Shown piece by piece: positions 1 to 9,753 of a DNA stretch of 64,000 bases. Position 1 is the stretch's first letter. Each line of letters opens with the position of its first letter. Below the pieces are notes generated by a model. That model searched no databases. It was not told the DNA's origin and was given only the letters and a program-made list of their open reading frames with translations. The position numbers and the translations under genes were made by a program. This DNA is from Candidatus Altimarinota bacterium (GTDB taxonomy: Bacteria; Patescibacteriota; Gracilibacteria; JANQMV01): positions 1 through 64,000 of the forward strand of contig JANQMV010000050.1 of NCBI GenBank assembly GCA_028279865.1. Reading direction: 5' to 3'.

Positions 1-176
1 GAGGTGTAAAATCAGAGAATTCATTGTATAAACTACTGAAAATACTCTTTTATTTTAGAAAATACAAATGACAGACACAGGTTTTTGCAACAGTGCCGAT
101 TTTTTGGGGTTGTCTTTTTTTGGAAATCGAGTAGAATATACTTCATTTTAATTTCATTACTCATTGGCTGGCTAAA

Positions 177-2096
177 ATGAATATAATAAAAAAAATACGG
201 AAGAAGAAAAAACTCTTTTTATTTGTAACAGCTGTCTTGATTACAGGTGCCTATTTTGCTTTTTCCGGTAATGACGCTGAAGTTCTTGATTCTGCGCAAC
301 TGGAGACAAGCTTGGTTGTTCTTGGTGATATTCAGGAAACAGTTAAAGTGCTTGGCAAAAGTAAACTTGTTGATGAACAAAAGCTAAGATTTAATTTGCC
401 GGGTAAAATTATTGCGGTGAATTTTAGTAATGGTGACTCTGTTAAAAAAGGTGATATTATCGCTGAGCTAGATCTTTCTGATATTGAAAACGAAATTCAG
501 CAAGAAGAAATAACTTTAAAAAATGCAGAGAGAGACTTGCAAAATCTGCTTGAAGGTGACTCAGCTTTGACAATCAAAAAAGCGGAAAATGAGCTTCAAA
601 ACAGTGAGACAAGCTTAGAAATGCAAAAAAGAAGTTTGACTTTGGCACAAAGAAAACTGGATGAATCTTTGAAAAATCTTGATTTGGATTTAAGCAGAAT
701 GGAAGAAAGCCTGATTACCAAAGAAATAAATTTGAGTGATGCAAAAACCAAGCTTAATAATTTGGGTATTCATTATCATGATAATAGTGAAACAGGAGAA
801 CCTTATTTTTTAATCAGCGATTCAAACCTAGATATTGATGGGATTATTTTAACGATTAATGATGCAGTAAATAGTCTGGATTATTTGTTTGACGAGGACT
901 TAAATCAAATCTATCGTAATAGTTTGGGAATTTTGGATTCGACAACTTTAAGTATTGCCAAGGTAAGCTATCGTAAATCCGTCATTGAAGAGGAAAAAAT
1001 TAAAACAGAGTTTAAAGAAATTTATAATAAAAAACTCACACGAACTGAATTAAATGCTTTTTTTGACAACTTAAAAATGGTTTTGAAAGTTTTATCCGTT
1101 GCTGCAAACGATTCATACGAATTGCTGGAAAAGACTACGACAAGTGAATCCTTTTCTCAGGCTAGTTTGGACTCTCTCAAATCTTCTTTTTCGAGCTTAA
1201 AATCAACGATTGAGGAAAAAATCAGAACAGTAGAGCAGTTTGGTGATGAAATTTTACAGATTCAAGAAGAATATCGCTTAGCAAAAACTGCCTTTAAATC
1301 AGTCGAAGAGGATTTAGAGAAGCTAAAAATAGCAACACCTCGTTTAAAAGAAGACGAAAAACTTGCTTTTGAAAAAGCAGAAAATGAATATTATGATTCG
1401 CTAAAAGCGCTTCCTCAAGAAGCAGAAAATGTGGAAAATTTAAAGAAAAAGGAATTACAAGCGATTGAACGAGCGAGAAATGCAATTTTTTTACAGAAAT
1501 TAGTCTTGGAAAAGGCAAAGAAAAACATTTCAAAATATAAACTCACAGCTCCATTTGACGGCGTGGTGAGAAAAATTGATTTTAAAGTAGGGGACAACTT
1601 GACTAATGACGAGGAAAAATATGCTTATTTGGAAAATCCTAACATTTTAAAAATCACGATTAGCCTAGATCAAGTTGAAGCAGTAAAAGTTCTGCGAGGG
1701 CAAGAGGCAGAAATTGTTTTTGATGCCTTGCCTAAAAAAGTTTTTGTAGGGAAGATTGATGAAATTAACCAATCTCCTACAAATAAAGAAGGTATTGCTA
1801 CATATGAGGCAAATCTTACCTTAGAGACAAAAGGAGAAAGAATTTTCTCAGGAATGAGTGCGAATGTAACAATTTCCGTTAATGAAAAAAAGGATATTTT
1901 GACTTTGCCGATACTGGCTGTTCAAGATAATTTTGTCAAAAAAATGATTAATGGCGAAGGGGTTGAAACTCCTGTGGAAGTTGGCATTGATAATGGAGTT
2001 GAGATTGAAATTCTTTCCGGACTCGAAGAAGGAGATGAAGTGATTGTGCTTGATTATACAGTTTTAGATAGCTTAATGGAGCCTAACTATTATTAG
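177..2096 (+). CDS. HlyD/MacA-like periplasmic adaptor (efflux/ABC transporter membrane fusion protein)
   Basis: N-terminal TM, split biotinyl-lipoyl motifs (LPGKIIAVNFSNGDSVKKGDIIAELD ... LTAPFDGVVRKIDFKVGD), long coiled coil; followed by MacB-type ATPase and permease; stop TAG. Confidence 0.85.
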   Translation: MNIIKKIRKKKKLFLFVTAVLITGAYFAFSGNDAEVLDSAQLETSLVVLGDIQETVKVLGKSKLVDEQKLRFNLPGKIIAVNFSNGDSVKKGDIIAELDLSDIENEIQQEEITLKNAERDLQNLLEGDSALTIKKAENELQNSETSLEMQKRSLTLAQRKLDESLKNLDLDLSRMEESLITKEINLSDAKTKLNNLGIHYHDNSETGEPYFLISDSNLDIDGIILTINDAVNSLDYLFDEDLNQIYRNSLGILDSTTLSIAKVSYRKSVIEEEKIKTEFKEIYNKKLTRTELNAFFDNLKMVLKVLSVAANDSYELLEKTTTSESFSQASLDSLKSSFSSLKSTIEEKIRTVEQFGDEILQIQEEYRLAKTAFKSVEEDLEKLKIATPRLKEDEKLAFEKAENEYYDSLKALPQEAENVENLKKKELQAIERARNAIFLQKLVLEKAKKNISKYKLTAPFDGVVRKIDFKVGDNLTNDEEKYAYLENPNILKITISLDQVEAVKVLRGQEAEIVFDALPKKVFVGKIDEINQSPTNKEGIATYEANLTLETKGERIFSGMSANVTISVNEKKDILTLPILAVQDNFVKKMINGEGVETPVEVGIDNGVEIEILSGLEEGDEVIVLDYTVLDSLMEPNYY

Positions 2097-2105
2097 TTTT
2101 AAAAA

Positions 2106-2765
2106 ATGATTGAATTAAAAAAAATAAAAAAGAGCTATTCTCTGGGGAAGCAGAATATTCTGGTTTTAAAAGGAATTTCTCTTAAAATTAATAAAGGTGA
2201 GTTTGTTGCGATTATGGGTAAATCCGGTTCGGGTAAGTCAACTTTGATGAATATGATCGGTATGCTGGATACGCCGAATTCGGGTGAATACCTTTTTGAG
2301 CACCAAAGTGTTGAGAATTTAGATGATGACAAGCAGGCCAAAGTGCGCGGAGAAAAAATTGGTTTTGTTTTTCAGTCATACAATCTGCTTTCACGTGTTC
2401 CTGCTTTTAAGCAGGTTGCTTTGCCTTTGATGTATCAGGGAATTGGTCGTGAGAAACAGAAACAAAGAGCGAAAGAGGTTTTAAAAGAGGTGGGCTTGGC
2501 AGACAAAATGTATAATTTACCTAATGAGTTGTCTGGAGGGCAACAGCAGCGCGTAGCAATTGCCAGGGCGATAGCTGCAAAGCCTTCTGTTTTGCTTGCG
2601 GATGAACCGACAGGGGCGCTTGATTCGAAAACAGGTGAGGATGTTATGAATTTTTTTACAAAATTACATCAACAAGGGAAGACAATTATACTTATAACGC
2701 ATGATGAAAAAGTCGCTAATTTTGCTTCCCGTCAAATTTTACTGAAGGACGGTATGATTATTTAA
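2106..2765 (+). CDS. MacB/LolD-type ABC transporter ATP-binding protein
   Basis: Walker [10 protein letters not shown], signature [14 protein letters not shown], Walker [13 protein letters not shown]. Confidence 0.95.
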   Translation: MIELKKIKKSYSLGKQNILVLKGISLKINKGEFVAIMGKSGSGKSTLMNMIGMLDTPNSGEYLFEHQSVENLDDDKQAKVRGEKIGFVFQSYNLLSRVPAFKQVALPLMYQGIGREKQKQRAKEVLKEVGLADKMYNLPNELSGGQQQRVAIARAIAAKPSVLLADEPTGALDSKTGEDVMNFFTKLHQQGKTIILITHDEKVANFASRQILLKDGMII

Positions 2766-2780
2766 TCATAAATTAAAAAG

Positions 2781-4007
2781 ATGAATTTTTTTGAAAATAT
2801 TTTAAATGCCTTTACAGTAATTAAAACCAATAAAATGAGATCGGTTTTAACGACTCTTGGTATTATTATTGGAGTTATGTCGGTTACTGTTATGGTTTCT
2901 TTGGGCGAGTCCGCACAGAAGGAAATGACTCAAGGTCTAGAGGAAAAAACAAATTTATTGCAAATTCGACAGGGCAATCCTATGAGGTTTTCGATGGATG
3001 CGTTTGAATTTGAAGGAGAAAAACGGCAGCCACAGGATTTAACAAATGCTGATGTTGCGGCAATCCAAGAAAATGACCAGATCTTAAAAATTTCACCGGA
3101 AATAAACAATTATGAAGAAGTGATTACCCCTTCAAAGAAGTTTAATACAAAAGTTGCAGGTGTATTACCTGCTGCTAAAGATGTTGCGAATTTTAGTTTA
3201 AAAGCGGGTTTGTTTATTAGCCAGCAAGATCAGGATGCAGAAGATAAGGTTGCAGTTTTGGGAGCATTTGCTGCACAAAATCTCTTTGGAAAACAAAATC
3301 CGCTTGGAAAAAATGTTATCATTAAGAATAGTGTTTTTAAGGTAATCGGTGTCTTGGAGCAAAAAGAAAATACCGGCTGGGGAAATAATGAGAATGCCGT
3401 TGTTTTAATTCCTTTATCAACAGCTCAAAACAGGCTTTTTGGCAAAAAAAGTTTGTCGCTTATTTCTGTTCTGATCAAAGATGGCGCAAATATTAAGGAA
3501 GCTAAACATAAAATTACTTATGCTTTATTGAGGGAGCATAAAATACCTAACATAAATAAAATGGATTTTAATGTTTATGATAACAGTGAAATGATTAAAA
3601 TGTTTGACAAGATTAACAAGACAATGACATTTTTTTTGACAGCAATTGGTGGAATTTCTTTGCTGGTGGGAGGGATTGGCGTTATGAATATTATGTTGGT
3701 TAGTGTCACAGAAAGAACCAGAGAGATTGGTATTAGAAAAGCAGTCGGTGCACGAAGAAGAAGTATTTTATTACAATTTTTAATAGAGGCTGTCTTTTTA
3801 AGTGTATTGGGTGGCTTAATTGGTATTTTATTAAGTTACGTTGTTATCATTTTGATAAAAACGTTTTCACCGCTCAGTGCTTCTCTTTCGACAAACGCAA
3901 TGATGATTTCTCTCTCTTTTTCTTTTCTTGTGGGAATTTTCTTTGGAATTTATCCTGCGAATAAAGCTTCAAAACTAAAACCAATTGATGCATTGCGTTT
4001 TGAGTAG
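2781..4007 (+). CDS. MacB-type ABC transporter permease (FtsX domain)
   Basis: N-terminal MacB-PCD layout, C-terminal FtsX motif GGIGVMNIMLVSVTERTREIGIRKAVGARRRSILLQFLIEA. Confidence 0.93.
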   Translation: MNFFENILNAFTVIKTNKMRSVLTTLGIIIGVMSVTVMVSLGESAQKEMTQGLEEKTNLLQIRQGNPMRFSMDAFEFEGEKRQPQDLTNADVAAIQENDQILKISPEINNYEEVITPSKKFNTKVAGVLPAAKDVANFSLKAGLFISQQDQDAEDKVAVLGAFAAQNLFGKQNPLGKNVIIKNSVFKVIGVLEQKENTGWGNNENAVVLIPLSTAQNRLFGKKSLSLISVLIKDGANIKEAKHKITYALLREHKIPNINKMDFNVYDNSEMIKMFDKINKTMTFFLTAIGGISLLVGGIGVMNIMLVSVTERTREIGIRKAVGARRRSILLQFLIEAVFLSVLGGLIGILLSYVVIILIKTFSPLSASLSTNAMMISLSFSFLVGIFFGIYPANKASKLKPIDALRFE

Positions 4008-4050
4008 CTAAAGTCTTTTTTGAGGGAGAGCTTTTTTGCTTTTGAATAAT

Positions 4051-6348
4051 CTAGTTGGTATGATCTACTTCGTGTTTACAGACGCTACATTGATTGACTT
4101 TCTTGTTTTTTTCAGTCATCAAGCCTCCACACTCCGGACACTTTTCTTTAATTGGTCTGTTCCAAATTGCGTATTTACAGTCAGGATAGCGCTCACAACT
4201 AAAAAATAATTTTCCTTTTTTAGAGTGTCTCTCGACAATATCTCCCTTTTGACAATCGGGACACTTGACTTTTGTTGAAACGATAATTGGCTTAGAACCT
4301 TTACATTTTGGGTAATTTTCACAGGCTAAAAATTTGCCGAAACGTCCTGAACGTACAACCATTTTTTTGCCACATTTCGGACATTTTTCATTGGCATACT
4401 CTTGGGCAAGCTTTTCTGCCGCCTCAGCATCTTCATTTAAGGGTCTGGCATTTTTACAATTTGGATATCCTGAACAAGACAAGAATTTTCCAAAACGTGA
4501 AAGCTTGATGACCATAGGCTCTCCGCATTTTTCACAAATTTCATCAGTTTCTTCATTGACAATGTCCTGCTTTTGCACTGTTTTTGTTTTTTCAATTACT
4601 AATTTTTCAAAAGGATCGTAAAAGCTGCGCAGCCAAGGTATCCACTTTACTTTTCCTTCGGCAATTTCATCCAGATGGTTTTCCATCTTAGCGGTGAAAT
4701 GTACATCGACAATGTCGTTAAAATGTTTTTCCAAGACATCTGTTACCACAAATGCAGTGTCTGTTGCTTTGAGTTGTTTTTCTATTTTTTCGACATAACC
4801 GCGAGATATAATTGTGGTGATGGTGGGAGCGTATGTTGACGGTCTGCCAACACCTTCTTCTTCCATCTTTTTTACTAAAGAAGCTTCCGTGTAACGAGCA
4901 GGAGGCTTGGTAAAATGTTGTTTTGATTCTAATTTTTCCAATCCGAATTCTTCGCCAATTTTGACGGCAGGTAGAATTTTTTCGGTGTAAGTGTTTTTTT
5001 TGTTATCATGATCAGTACCTTCTAGGTAAACTTTCATAAAACCATCAAAAAGAATTGTTTGACCGTTTGCACGAAAAATATATTCATTTTTTAAGCCTTT
5101 TTTTTCTGCTTTGACGTCAATGGCAACACGTTTAAATTTGGCTTGTGCCATTTGTGTTGCCAGAGTTCTTTTCCAGATTAATTTATAAAGTTTCAATTCA
5201 TCAGTTTCCAAATACTTTGTTACTTGCTCAGGAGAACGAGTAAGGACAGTTGGACGAATCGCTTCATGAGCTTCTTGCGCTCCTTTTGTTTTTGTTTTGT
5301 ATTTTCTTGATTTTGGAAGTGTATATTCCTTACCATATTTTTTTTCGATGACTATTTTCGCTTCCTTGATTGCAGTGTCCGATAAATTGACAGAGTCTGT
5401 ACGCATATAGGTTATTAGACCGGAACTTCCTTCATCTCCCAAATCTTTACCTTCATATAATTTTTGTGCAACCATCATGGTTTTTTTCACAGAAAACCCA
5501 AGTTTACGAGCAGCTTCTTGCTGTAATGTTGAAGTTGTGAAGGGAGGAGCGGGATTTTTTTTAACCTCTTTTTCCGTTGTATTGTTCACAATATACTTGG
5601 CCTGTTCAATCTCTTTAAGGACTTTATTTGTTTCTTTTTTATTCGTTAATTTGGCTTTTTTACCATTAATTTTGTTTAAATCAGATTCAATTAAGAAAGA
5701 AACTTTGTTCTTTTTGAAAAATGCTTTGATATCCCAGTACTCTTCCGGCTTAAAAGCTTTGATTTCCTTTTCCCGATCAACGACAAGCTTAACAGCTGCA
5801 CTTTGTACTCGCCCTGCTGAAAGTCCGAAGCGAATTTTTGACCATAAAAAAGGTGAGAGTTTGTAACCGACCAGCCTGTCTAAAATACGACGTGCTTGCT
5901 GAGCATTGACTAAATCAGTATCTATCTTGCGTGAATTTTTAAGTGAATTTAAAATTGCACTTTTGGTTATTTCATGAAAAACAATTCTTTCTACCTCGTT
6001 TGTTTTTTTAGGTTTTAGAATTTCTAATAAATGCCAGCCGATTGCTTCTCCTTCACGGTCCTCATCCGTTGCGATCCAGATTTTGGTGTTTTGATCCATT
6101 AAGCTTTTTAATTTCATTACTTTTTTCTTTTTCGCAGGTGTAATGACATATAATGGTTCAAAATCTTTTTCAACATTAACCCCTAGTGTAGCGTAACTAA
6201 GTTTTTGTTGTGTTTTTGGAAGGTCAGCTTTTTTGTTAGGTAGATCACGTACATGCCCATTGGAAGATTCAACGGTATAAGCTTTTCCTAAAAATTTTTT
6301 GATAATTTTGGCTTTTGTGGGTGATTCAACAATAACGAGATTTTTCAT
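4051..6348 (-). CDS. topA: DNA topoisomerase I
   Basis: TOPRIM (IVESPTKAKIIKKFLG), active site region GLITYMRTDSVNLS, several C-terminal CxxC zinc ribbons. Confidence 0.97.
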   Translation of the reverse strand: MKNLVIVESPTKAKIIKKFLGKAYTVESSNGHVRDLPNKKADLPKTQQKLSYATLGVNVEKDFEPLYVITPAKKKKVMKLKSLMDQNTKIWIATDEDREGEAIGWHLLEILKPKKTNEVERIVFHEITKSAILNSLKNSRKIDTDLVNAQQARRILDRLVGYKLSPFLWSKIRFGLSAGRVQSAAVKLVVDREKEIKAFKPEEYWDIKAFFKKNKVSFLIESDLNKINGKKAKLTNKKETNKVLKEIEQAKYIVNNTTEKEVKKNPAPPFTTSTLQQEAARKLGFSVKKTMMVAQKLYEGKDLGDEGSSGLITYMRTDSVNLSDTAIKEAKIVIEKKYGKEYTLPKSRKYKTKTKGAQEAHEAIRPTVLTRSPEQVTKYLETDELKLYKLIWKRTLATQMAQAKFKRVAIDVKAEKKGLKNEYIFRANGQTILFDGFMKVYLEGTDHDNKKNTYTEKILPAVKIGEEFGLEKLESKQHFTKPPARYTEASLVKKMEEEGVGRPSTYAPTITTIISRGYVEKIEKQLKATDTAFVVTDVLEKHFNDIVDVHFTAKMENHLDEIAEGKVKWIPWLRSFYDPFEKLVIEKTKTVQKQDIVNEETDEICEKCGEPMVIKLSRFGKFLSCSGYPNCKNARPLNEDAEAAEKLAQEYANEKCPKCGKKMVVRSGRFGKFLACENYPKCKGSKPIIVSTKVKCPDCQKGDIVERHSKKGKLFFSCERYPDCKYAIWNRPIKEKCPECGGLMTEKNKKVNQCSVCKHEVDHTN

Positions 6349-6644
6349 ATAAAGGATTTAGAAGATTAGACTTATTAATTTGAAAAATATTGGCTTTTGA
6401 AACGCTTTTTTTCTAAGTTAAGCAGAGTAATTTTACTTGCTAAGCTTTTCATGTAAACTGACTGAAAGCATAACAAAACGTAATAAAATTTGTCAAAAAG
6501 ATATTTTTCGACACGATCTTTTAGCTTTGGCAAGCGATATTTCCCCTTTTTTCCTGTTTTTTCCGCTAAAATACTTGCTTTTTTCAAAACTAGTACTAGT
6601 ATTATCAGTAGTTAAGCTATTTTATATTTTTAATCTAAATCATT

Positions 6645-6920
6645 ATGACTAAGCAAGATTTAGTGAACGCAATCGCAAGTTCTGCAGGACTTACAAAAAA
6701 AGCTGCTGGAGATGCTCTAGAAGCAGTAATTGGATCAATTACTGGAGAGTTGAAAAAAGGAAACAATGTTACTATTACTGGTTTCGGAACTTTCCGTGTT
6801 TCTGCAAGAGCTGCTAGAACTGGTGTTAACCCAAGAAATCCATCTGAAAAAATTAAAATTCCAGCAATGAAACTTCCTGCATTTAAAGCTGGTAAATCTT
6901 TAAAAGATGCTGTTAGATAG
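6645..6920 (+). CDS. HU family DNA-binding protein
   Basis: MTKQDLVNAIASSAGLTKKAAGDALEAV...GFGTFRVSARAARTGVNPRNPSEKIKIPAMKLPAFKAGKSLKDAV. Confidence 0.96.
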   Translation: MTKQDLVNAIASSAGLTKKAAGDALEAVIGSITGELKKGNNVTITGFGTFRVSARAARTGVNPRNPSEKIKIPAMKLPAFKAGKSLKDAVR

Positions 6921-6950
6921 TCAGTACTTTTTCAAAAAAGCTATGTTAAA

Positions 6951-6981
6951 CTCCCTTCCACTTTAGAGGGGAGTTTTTTTG
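6951..6981 (+). terminator. Rho-independent terminator after HU gene
   Basis: aaactccc-ttccactttaga-ggggagtttttttt hairpin with T tract. Confidence 0.8.
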
Positions 6982-7067
6982 TGACATGATTTTTTAGCTT
7001 AGTCAAGAGGAGTTAAATTGATTTTTAAACTAAAATCTGATATTATGCAGGGAATTTAAAAAAATTA

Positions 7068-9734
7068 ATGATGAATACGAAAAATAAAATTTGTTTGCTA
7101 GTACTTTTTTTGCCCTGTTTTGCATTAATGTTAATTTTTACTCTTAAGGCAGAGATGGTCTTGGCTGATTATCCCACTGTTGTTACGCTTGATTGTAATG
7201 ATACGAGTGTTGCAGCTGGATGGTATAAAAGCTATGGAAACAGGTGTGGCGATATAGGGGGGCTTAATTATTGGAATGCATCGATTCTTAATGACGGAGA
7301 GAGTAATGCATATGGTGCTTTTTTAGATTCTTATAAGAGAGATTGTTGTAATGCTTTAAACCTTGGTACTAGTAGTCAGTGTGGAGACGAGGCATATCGT
7401 AATGCATTGAATATTGATATTGAACAATGTAATGATGTCGCATTGTGTAACCCGGGAGATGATTATATCGCACAAACTACAACGTGTGCTGAGGAAAAAG
7501 AAGACATGCTTCTTGTTTGTGATGATAATTTACAAACAAATCAAAATTTTCGTTGTGGTGTTTTTTGCGGCGGTTTTCAGGAAACAGTTGATTGGAATGC
7601 GTATAATGAAAATGAGTGTGCTCCTGAATCGGCTAACTGAGTCGTATGTAACTTTGCTCAAGCAGGCGATTATCAGTTTACAGCAACTCCACGTAATGTT
7701 TTTTCTGAATGCAGACAGACAACATTTTCCATTTCCGTAGGATCGTGATCGGGAAACGGAGGCAGTAGTTCGTGAGGTAACACTTCTTCTTGTAGTTCGA
7801 GTAATTTATCGTCTTGTAATAGTTCGAATTGTGCAGGTGCATGATGATATTGGTGCACAAGTAGTAGTAGTTGCGTTGCTTCTTCTTCTAATTGTTCAAA
7901 CACTTCTTCTTGTAGTTCGAGCAATTTACCATCTTGTGATAGTTCGAATTGTGCAGGTGCATGATGATATTGGTGTGCAAGCAGCAGTAGCTGCGTTAGC
8001 TCTTCCTCTGATTGTTCAAATGCAAGTTCTTGTGATTCTTCCAATCATTCAGCTTGCGTGAACCAAACAACGTGTGAGAATGCAAATGGTTATTGGTGTA
8101 CAGATTCTGATCCGGACAGCTGTGTTGCAGCTCAGGCAAATTGTACTACCACTGCTTCTACTCAACTTGATATTTCTTGTACTCCAAGCAGCGTTGGTGC
8201 AGGTGATTCTTTTTCCTGTCAAGAAAATAGTGATCCAAAAATTCCCGTAGCGTGGTCATTTAACGGGACAAATGCCGCCAAAGATTGTGCAGATGATTCA
8301 ACGCTTTTGACTCAAAAAACCTGTATAGTTGATGACAATTATGGAGATGGAACAATCACAGTAACTGCTGAGGCAAATTGATATACGGCTGCGAACGCTC
8401 AGGTCGTTGTAACAGAGAGAAGTTTGTCTGATTTTAGTATTACCTGTGATAATGACAAAAAAGAAGGTAAAGCCTTTACATGTTCATCAACATGTTGAGG
8501 CACGGCAGAACCTGTAACTTGGAATACCACAGAGTGTGAAACATGACCTGCGACAACGACTTCATGTACTTTTAACAGTAAAGGAGGAAAAACAATTTCC
8601 GTAACTCCGAGTGATCCAAGCTCAGATTGTCAGGCAACAGATTTGTCGATATCGATTTCTGAAGCAGAGCCTGCAGAAATTACTTGTACGTGACCTTACT
8701 ATATTAACGAACCTTTCTCATGTAGTGTAAAATGTGAAGATCAAGACGTAACAGGAACTTGGTCTATTACATCGGCTGGTACGAGTTCGTGTTCTCCTAC
8801 ATCGGGAACCTCAACACAGTGTGTAACAGATGCTGCAGCAACAGTGAGCGTTTCAGGTGCAGACAGTTGTGCAAGTATTTCAGAGTCTATCTCGTTAAGT
8901 TATCATGATTTAGCTTTGACTTGTAGTCCGACAAAAATTAATGTAGGTGAAAATTTTGCCTGTAATGCTTCAGGTGGAGATCAAAAATATCAGTGGTTTT
9001 TTCCTTCAACTGTTTCAGAGTCTTCAGGATCAACAAATGCTTTAAAAAATCTTAGCGTATCGATTAATTCACCAAATGAATATCCGAATGATGGAAAGAT
9101 TATTGTGAAAGTTCAGGATGGTTTAAATAATATAAAGGAAGTTGAACTGGAGCTTGCGCCTCCTGCAGTAGATATAAATGCTATTTATACGATAGGTAAC
9201 GCAGGTATTACAGTTTGAGCAACAGAGGATGTTTATGTCGAACTAAATGCAATTGGAGGAGTTTGAGATATTAATTCAATTCAAGCAAAATTGATTCAGG
9301 GAAGCTGTTCAAGTGTGGGTACTTGTAATTGAAGGCAGGTTTTTAATTTAGTAAATGAAAAATTAGAATTAGAAAAATCAACAACCAGTTCGTCAGGTAG
9401 TAATATTTTTAATTTGCTTTACAAGCTTTCGGTTTTGACACCGGACTATGAAGAGTTGGTTAATGGTAATTATACTTATGAAGTGACTGTTTATGATATT
9501 TACAATCAACAATCGGTTGCTTATTTGCAAACATACATTGGTATTTTGGTAGATGGTGATATTAATGGAGATCAAAGTGTCGATATCTTGGATATTGTGA
9601 AGACTGTGATGTATTACTTAAACCCAACTGAAAAACCGACTCCACAAGAAATAGCGGCAGTTGATTTTAATAACAATCAACAAATTGATTTGGTTGATGT
9701 GATTAGAGTAATTCAAGAATGAATGAAAAATTAA
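7068..9734 (+). CDS. Secreted Cys/Ser-rich multidomain protein with C-terminal dockerin-like domain (read with UGA=Gly; ~888 aa)
   Basis: ORF pieces 7068-7640, 8058-8381, 8844-9218, 9414-9722 share one frame and are broken only by TGA (about 15), ending at TAA 9732-9734. N-terminal signal/TM. C-terminus DGDINGDQSVDILDIVKTVMYYLNPTEKPTPQEIAAVDFNNNQQIDLVDVIRVIQE matches the duplicated dockerin I Ca-binding pattern. Confidence 0.85.
7779..8138 (+). repeat. Three tandem ~120-bp (40-aa) Ser/Cys-rich repeats within the coding region
   Basis: Units begin at about 7779, 7899 and 8019: NTSSCSSSNLSSCNSSNCAGA[UGA][UGA]YWCTSSSSCVASSSNCS; third unit diverged (…CENANGYWC…). Confidence 0.85.
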
Positions 9735-9753
9735 TAAAAATAAATTCAATAAA

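Noticed and set aside
7673-8044. Minus-strand 123-aa Glu/Leu-rich ORF and plus-strand ORF 7831-8061
   Set aside because: Shadow ORFs of the Ser/Cys-rich tandem repeat; the true coding frame is the 7068 frame with UGA read through.
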